From assembly GCF_031323975.1 (NCBI RefSeq), contig NZ_JAVIWS010000001.1, forward strand, positions 1,860,001 to 1,924,000: a stretch of DNA of 64,000 nucleotides, written 5' to 3'. Shown here piece by piece: positions 59,542 to 64,000 of this stretch (position 1 is the stretch's first letter; every line of letters begins with the position of its first letter). Made by a program: the position numbers and the translations under genes. This stretch comes from Escherichia ruysiae. GTDB lineage: Bacteria; Pseudomonadota; Gammaproteobacteria; Enterobacterales; Enterobacteriaceae. The notes below the pieces were generated by a model. The model saw nothing but the letters and a program-made list of their open reading frames with translations, was not told where the DNA came from and searched no databases.

Positions 59542-59569
59542 AAACCGAAGCCAGCAACAACTTCGGTTT
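59542..59569 (-). terminator. Terminator of ribB
   Basis: AAACCGAAG/CTTCGGTTT stem with a loop, followed on the minus strand by TTATTTTGCC. Placed 33 bases after the ribB stop. Confidence 0.8.
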
Positions 59570-59601
59570 CTTGATTAACGCGGTAAATTAAGCAGCGATT
59601 T

Positions 59602-60255
59602 TCAGCTGGCTTTACGCTCATGTGCCTGACGGTATGACACCAGATCTTCGATGGTAACCAGTGCCATATTGTGTTTATTCGCAAACTCGATGCACTCTGG
59701 CGCACGCGCCATGGTGCCATCATCATTCGTCAACTCACACAGTACACCTGCCGGTTTAAAGCCTGCCAGCGTCATCAGATCAATAGTCGCTTCAGTATGA
59801 CCACCGCGAGTCAGTACACCACCTGCCTGCGCGCGAAGTGGGAAAACGTGGCCCGGACGATTCAGATCTGACGGTTTCGCGCCATCGGCAATAGCAGCAC
59901 GAACGGTTGTAATACGATCAGCGGCAGAAACACCGGTAGTCACACCTTCAGCAGCTTCAATGGTCACGGTAAAACCGGTGCCATAGGCACTGGTGTTATT
60001 TTCCACCATCATCGGCAGATCAAGCTGTTTACGACGATCTTCGGTGATACACAGGCAAACAATACCGCTACCGTGGCGAATGGTCAGCGCCATCTGCTCA
60101 ACGGTCATCGTTTCTGCCGGGAAGATCATATCGCCTTCGTTTTCACGGTCTTCATCATCAAGCACCATTACACCGCGTCCTTCACGCAGCGCAGCCAGTG
60201 CATTTTCAACACGTTCGAAAGGCGTACCAAAAGAGGAAAGTAGCGTCTGATTCAT
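59602..60255 (-). CDS. ribB: 3,4-dihydroxy-2-butanone 4-phosphate synthase RibB
   Basis: Converts ribulose 5-phosphate to the four-carbon unit of riboflavin plus formate. 217 residues. Metal and substrate motifs: [17 protein letters not shown] (Glu/Asp set), [10 protein letters not shown], and [10 protein letters not shown] with the conserved His. Mg-dependent homodimer. Controlled by the FMN riboswitch in its leader. Confidence 0.97.
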   Translation of the reverse strand: MNQTLLSSFGTPFERVENALAALREGRGVMVLDDEDRENEGDMIFPAETMTVEQMALTIRHGSGIVCLCITEDRRKQLDLPMMVENNTSAYGTGFTVTIEAAEGVTTGVSAADRITTVRAAIADGAKPSDLNRPGHVFPLRAQAGGVLTRGGHTEATIDLMTLAGFKPAGVLCELTNDDGTMARAPECIEFANKHNMALVTIEDLVSYRQAHERKAS

Positions 60256-60360
60256 GGTAAAAAAACCTCACTAAAATTATGGTTACCAGAATCAGGGCAG
60301 TCTTAGGAGTGGCGGCTTATAGCCAAAATAACGTGAGCGGGTCCATGCCCGACAGAATCG

Positions 60361-60528
60361 TTACTCTCTCCCATCCGGACTTTAACCGTCGGCCCCGGAA
60401 TTACACCGGATCTGCTGTCCTTTGAGTTTGCACCCAAAGCGCTCGCGGGCTTTCAACTATGTTCATAAGCAATGTTCATACGTTGATTTACCGCCGGTGG
60501 GGAATTTCGCCCCGCCCTGAGAATAAGC
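60361..60528 (-). promoter_or_regulatory. FMN riboswitch (RFN element, sroG) of ribB
   Basis: Read on the minus strand the leader starts TTATTCTCAGGGCGGGGCG, with the conserved AATTCCCCACCGGCGG block, and ends with GGATGGGAGAGAGTAAC. These are the RFN-element landmarks. FMN binding lowers ribB expression. This explains most of the 394-base gap between ribB and ubiK. Confidence 0.93.
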
Positions 60529-60649
60529 GGATTCACTATAACGCTAATGATTAGCGGCGGCAACGCATAGGTTCACATAATTCTGGTTTATGCCTTACCC
60601 TTATCGCACTACAATGGCACTTAACACCTATCAGTACAGGGAAACTACA

Positions 60650-60949
60650 ATGATTGACCCGAAAAAAATTGAGCAAATCGCTCGCCAGGTTCACGAATCA
60701 ATGCCTAAAGGAATCAGGGAGTTCGGGGAAGATGTGGAGAAAAAAATCCGCCAAACCCTCCAGGCGCAGCTGACGCGTCTCGATCTTGTGAGCCGTGAAG
60801 AATTCGACGTTCAGACGCAGGTTCTGTTACGGACCCGTGAGAAACTGGCGTTACTGGAACAGCGCATCAGTGAATTGGAAGCGCGCAATAACCCGGTAGC
60901 AGAAGTTCAGTCTCCTCCAGCTATCCCACCCGTTGATAAAGCAGAATAA
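60650..60949 (+). CDS. ubiK: Ubiquinone biosynthesis accessory factor UbiK
   Basis: 99-residue BMFP-domain (DUF526) protein, formerly YqiC, needed for efficient aerobic ubiquinone synthesis with UbiJ. N-terminal amphipathic helix [19 protein letters not shown], then a C-terminal coiled coil ([22 protein letters not shown]) that trimerises. ATG 60650 (MIDPKKIEQ) has CAGGGAAACTACA; the frame extends to 60590 without a site. In K-12 the next genes are fimbrial, here glgS follows. Confidence 0.93.
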   Translation: MIDPKKIEQIARQVHESMPKGIREFGEDVEKKIRQTLQAQLTRLDLVSREEFDVQTQVLLRTREKLALLEQRISELEARNNPVAEVQSPPAIPPVDKAE

Positions 60950-60961
60950 AGCAACACAAAA

Positions 60962-60979
60962 ACGGGCCAAATGGCCCGT
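60962..60979 (-). terminator. Terminator between ubiK and glgS
   Basis: ACGGGCC/GGCCCGT with a short loop, followed on the minus strand by TTTTTGTGTT. Ends glgS and also follows ubiK. Confidence 0.75.
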
Positions 60980-60983
60980 AATA

Positions 60984-61184
60984 TCAATGTTCTAATTCCA
61001 GTTCTTTTGACTGTGTCATCCGCTGGCAATACCAAGCATAGCGGGCGCAAAACCAGGTCCGATGTTCTTCATCCATATTACCGGTGACGGCCAGAATATC
61101 GACCGGGCGGCCTTCAGAATGCATTCTGGCAAAACTACGCGCCAGGAAATCGAAATTATTTAAAGAATTAAGACTATGATCCAT
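60984..61184 (-). CDS. glgS: Surface-composition regulator GlgS (ScoR)
   Basis: 66-residue small protein, helical, that affects glycogen synthesis and represses motility and type 1 fimbriae as reported. [21 protein letters not shown], then [11 protein letters not shown]. Near-identical to the K-12 protein. ATG 61184 is preceded by GGAGGATG; a frame start two codons earlier is not preferred. Confidence 0.94.
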   Translation of the reverse strand: MDHSLNSLNNFDFLARSFARMHSEGRPVDILAVTGNMDEEHRTWFCARYAWYCQRMTQSKELELEH

Positions 61185-61450
61185 AAGCACATCCTCCGGT
61201 TATCGCATACCTTTTAAGGCTATATGCTTTTTCTGATTTCAGTATTCCCTAATCAGTGTAGTGCCTTTAAACATAACGTGCGTAAATATATTGTTTAGGA
61301 TCACACTTTTTCTAAAAATAAAAAATAACATTAAAGGACTTCTCCTTTTAAGAACTCACTAACATATGTTATTATTAGTCAGGGCAAATGTAAGCAAGGA
61401 AACCATACCATAATAAACAATGCGTCACTGAATGGACGATGGAGTGACTG

Positions 61451-62080
61451 ATGATTTTATTTGCCGACTATAACGCACCTTATCTTTTCGCTATTTCCTT
61501 TGTACTATTAATCGGTCTGTTGGAAATTATTGCCATTATCTGTGGCCATATGCTCTCTGGCGCTCTTGATGCACATCTTGATCATTACGATTCCATAACC
61601 ACAGGTAATATTAGTCAAGCGTTTCATTATCTCAATATCGGAAGGCTGCCAGCCCTCGTCGTCCTCTGCCTGTTAGCCGGTTTCTTTGGACTGCTTGGCG
61701 TTTTGCTACAGCACACCTGCATCTTGCTCTGGCAAGCCCCACTCTCGAATCTGTTCGTTGTTCCAGTCAGTTTACTGCTCACCATTATCATGGTGCATTA
61801 TACCGGCAAGATAATTGCCCCCTGGGTTCCACGTGACCATAGCTCTGCTATTACCGAAGAAGAATATATTGGCTGCATGGCATTAATTACCGGTCATCAG
61901 GCAACTTCAGGTCACCCCTGTGAAGGAAAACTCACCGATCAATTCGGTCAAACACACTATTTATTACTGGAACCTGAAGAAGGTGATTTTTTTAATAAAG
62001 GTGACAAGGTGTTAATTATTTGCCGGCTTTCTTCAACGCGGTATTTAGCTGAAAAAAACCCCTGGCCAAATATATTATAA
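61451..62080 (+). CDS. yqiJ: YqiJ, inner-membrane OB-fold protein
   Basis: 209 residues. Three membrane segments: [43 protein letters not shown] and [17 protein letters not shown]. The C-terminal soluble OB-type domain (about 130-209) includes [16 protein letters not shown]. The pair yqiJ-yqiK parallels the NfeD-flotillin arrangement of other bacteria. 26 bases before yqiK, one operon. Confidence 0.92.
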   Translation: MILFADYNAPYLFAISFVLLIGLLEIIAIICGHMLSGALDAHLDHYDSITTGNISQAFHYLNIGRLPALVVLCLLAGFFGLLGVLLQHTCILLWQAPLSNLFVVPVSLLLTIIMVHYTGKIIAPWVPRDHSSAITEEEYIGCMALITGHQATSGHPCEGKLTDQFGQTHYLLLEPEEGDFFNKGDKVLIICRLSSTRYLAEKNPWPNIL

Positions 62081-62106
62081 ACATTTAATTAAAAGGAAAT
62101 TTAGTA

Positions 62107-63768
62107 ATGGATGATATTGTTAATTTAGTGCCTTCCTGGATGTTTATGGCGATTGTTGCCGTATGCGTTCTATTTATTATTGGTATTATTTTCGCGCGAC
62201 TTTATCGTCGGGCATCTGCCGAGCAGGCATTTGTCCGTACCGGATTAGGCGGACAAAAAGTGGTTATGAGTGGCGGCGCAATTGTTATGCCGATCTTCCA
62301 TGAAATAATCCCTATCAATATGAATACATTGAAACTGGAAGTCAGTCGCTCGACGATTGATAGTTTAATTACGAAAGATCGTATGCGTGTCGATGTCGTG
62401 GTCGCTTTCTTCGTGCGGGTAAAACCGTCGGTAGAAGGCATCGCCACCGCCGCTCAGACGTTAGGGCAACGAACCTTATCGCCGGAAGATTTACGGATGC
62501 TGGTCGAAGATAAATTCGTCGATGCTCTGCGTGCCACCGCAGCACAAATGACCATGCATGAGTTACAGGATACACGCGAAAACTTCGTTCAGGGGGTGCA
62601 AAATACCGTTGCAGAAGACTTGTCGAAAAACGGTCTGGAACTGGAAAGCGTGTCACTTACCAACTTTAACCAGACCTCTAAAGAACATTTTAATCCGAAC
62701 AACGCCTTTGACGCCGAAGGTTTAACCAAGCTGACGCAGGAAACAGAACGCCGTCGCCGCGAGCGTAACGAAGTTGAACAGGATGTGGAAGTCGCAGTAC
62801 GTGAGAAAAACCGTGATGCGCTGTCGCGGAAGCTGGAAATTGAACAGCAAGAAGCGTTTATGACACTTGAGCAGGAGCAGCAGGTTAAAACCCGCACCGC
62901 AGAGCAGAATGCGAAAATTGCGGCTTTTGAAGCTGAACGTCGTCGTGAAGCAGAGCAGACGCGTATTCTGGCTGAACGGCAAATTCAGGAAACAGAAATC
63001 GACCGCGAACAGGCCGTGCGCTCAAGAAAAGTTGAGGCCGAACGCGAAGTTCGCATTAAAGAAATCGAACAGCAGCAGGTCACCGAAATCGCCAACCAGA
63101 CGAAATCGATCGCTATTGCGGCCAAATCGGAACAGCAGTCACAAGCGGAAGCGCGTGCCAACCTCGCACTTGCAGAAGCGGTAAGCGCCCAGCAAAACGT
63201 GGAAACAACCCGTCAGACCGCCGAAGCCGATCGTGCCAAGCAGGTTGCTCTGATTGCCGCAGCACAAGACGCGGAAACCAAAGCGGTCGAACTGACCGTC
63301 CGCGCGAAAGCTGAAAAAGAAGCCGCAGAGATGCAGGCGGCAGCAATCGTAGAGTTAGCTGAGGCAACACGTAAAAAAGGCCTGGCGGAAGCGGAAGCAC
63401 AACGTGCATTGAACGACGCTATCAACGTACTTTCTGACGAACAAACCAGTCTTAAGTTCAAGCTGGCGCTGTTGCAGTCTCTTCCTGCAGTAATCGAGAA
63501 ATCCGTAGAACCGATGAAGTCTATCGACGGTATTAAAATAATTCAGGTGGATGGACTGAATCGTGGAGGCGCTACGGGTGATGCGACATCAGGCTGCGTT
63601 GGTGGGGGTAATCTGGCAGAACAGGCGTTATCAGCCGCCCTTTCTTACCGCACACAGGCACCGCTTATTGACTCTCTCCTCAATGAAATCGGCGTTTCAG
63701 GCGGTTCGCTGGCGGCATTGACTTCACCATTGACTCCATCGATACCCATCGCAGATAACGTAGAGTAA
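62107..63768 (+). CDS. yqiK: YqiK, flotillin-like SPFH membrane protein
   Basis: 553 residues. N-terminal membrane segment (MFMAIVAVCVLFIIGIIFARLY), SPFH/band-7 domain from about 35 to 200 (VRTGLGGQKVVMSGGAIVMPIFHEII), then a long Glu/Ala-rich coiled coil about 205-440 with heptads (EAERRREAEQTRILAERQ), and a Gly-rich C-terminal part (GATGDATSGCVGGG). Flotillin homologue associated with membrane microdomains, a role in motility has been proposed. AAAAGGAAATTTAGTA precedes the ATG. Confidence 0.95.
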   Translation: MDDIVNLVPSWMFMAIVAVCVLFIIGIIFARLYRRASAEQAFVRTGLGGQKVVMSGGAIVMPIFHEIIPINMNTLKLEVSRSTIDSLITKDRMRVDVVVAFFVRVKPSVEGIATAAQTLGQRTLSPEDLRMLVEDKFVDALRATAAQMTMHELQDTRENFVQGVQNTVAEDLSKNGLELESVSLTNFNQTSKEHFNPNNAFDAEGLTKLTQETERRRRERNEVEQDVEVAVREKNRDALSRKLEIEQQEAFMTLEQEQQVKTRTAEQNAKIAAFEAERRREAEQTRILAERQIQETEIDREQAVRSRKVEAEREVRIKEIEQQQVTEIANQTKSIAIAAKSEQQSQAEARANLALAEAVSAQQNVETTRQTAEADRAKQVALIAAAQDAETKAVELTVRAKAEKEAAEMQAAAIVELAEATRKKGLAEAEAQRALNDAINVLSDEQTSLKFKLALLQSLPAVIEKSVEPMKSIDGIKIIQVDGLNRGGATGDATSGCVGGGNLAEQALSAALSYRTQAPLIDSLLNEIGVSGGSLAALTSPLTPSIPIADNVE

Positions 63769-63784
63769 ATCTTCTTATATCCAC

Positions 63785-63814
63785 ATCCCTGGCTCAAAAA
63801 GCCGGGGATTTTTT
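63785..63814 (+). terminator. Terminator of yqiJK
   Basis: ATCCCTGGCT/AGCCGGGGAT stem (one G-T pair) with loop CAAAA followed by TTTTTTA. Intrinsic. Confidence 0.85.
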
Positions 63815-63923
63815 ATATCTGCGTTCCGCTAAAAAGTGCAAATGATCAGCTTGTTACAGCGTTTTGCGAGTCGACTCGGGGAAGGTAAAACTGCATCAGA
63901 AAAAGCATTGCGCGGGGTCTGCC

Positions 63924-64000
63924 GCTCATCAACAATCGGGGAGTCTGTAAGGGGCTGAAACGGGAAAGCCCCTCCCGAGGAAGGAGCCTTACAGAAGGAA
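63924..64000 (-). ncRNA. Possible 3' end of a Sib (QUAD)-type small RNA, cut by the window end
   Basis: On the minus strand the hairpin GCTCCTTCCTCGGGAGGGGC (63968-63987) is followed by TTTCCCG, and is enclosed by CTGTAAGG/CCTTACAG arms. In K-12 the yqiK-hldE gap holds sibD and sibE, whose 3' regions look like this. The toxin ibs frame would lie beyond the window. Identity is from memory. Confidence 0.4.

Overview
The window is chromosomal DNA of Escherichia coli. Gene content, gene order and near-identical protein sequences match the 67-68 minute region: hybCBAO, yghWXZ, yqhA, yghA, exbDB, metC, yghB, yqhCD, dkgA, yqhGH, ygiQ, ftsP, plsC, parC, ygiSVW, qseBC, mdaB, ygiN, then parE, yqiA, cpdA, yqiB, nudF, tolC, ygiBC, ygiD, zupT, ribB, ubiK, glgS, yqiJK. 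Compared with the K-12 order as I remember it, there are two insertions and one absence. These resemble extraintestinal pathogenic strains, and that comparison is from memory, not from a search.

Layout. 1-4147 is the minus-strand hydrogenase-2 operon, cut by the window start inside hybC. 4336-16784 holds oxidoreductases, the ExbBD energiser, methionine synthesis (metC) and the aldehyde-responsive yqhC/yqhD-dkgA group. 16827-29842 carries ygiQ, cell-division and lipid genes, topoisomerase IV subunit A, the qseBC two-component system and the quinone pair mdaB-ygiN.

30059-45562 is an insertion of about 15.5 kb between ygiN and parE, which are neighbours in K-12. It has two modules. Module 1 (30059-38301) is a catabolic locus of unknown substrate. 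A GPH-type transporter is divergent from a probable seven-gene operon: GntR regulator, ADP-ribosylglycohydrolase-fold enzyme, SIS-domain enzyme, PfkB kinase, periplasmic phytase-like protein, KdgM-family porin and periplasmic HAD-type phosphatase. This is the most interesting system here. Module 2 (38370-45562) is a TonB receptor divergent from a complete siderophore-type ABC importer, with an RpiR-type regulator as the last gene of the importer operon. It resembles the Fit iron-transport locus of pathogenic E. coli.

45625-53703 returns to core genes: parE, the yqiA-cpdA-yqiB-nudF cluster, tolC with a marbox, and ygiBC. 54188-57357 is the second insertion, assT-dsbL-dsbI: an arylsulfate sulfotransferase with its own disulfide-forming pair. 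57406-63768 runs from ygiD to yqiK, including the FMN riboswitch of ribB. The yqi fimbrial genes that lie between ubiK and glgS in K-12 are missing. The last 100 bases hold a strong hairpin that may be the 3' end of a Sib-type small RNA.

Functional threads. Iron and TonB recur: exbBD energises the receptor at 43421, and Fur-like sites appear before exbB, at both ends of the module-2 intergenic region, and before hybO. Envelope functions are numerous: tolC, ygiB, ftsP, the KdgM-like porin, zupT, dsbLI and yqiJK. I found no integrase, transposase, tRNA, rRNA or CRISPR array.
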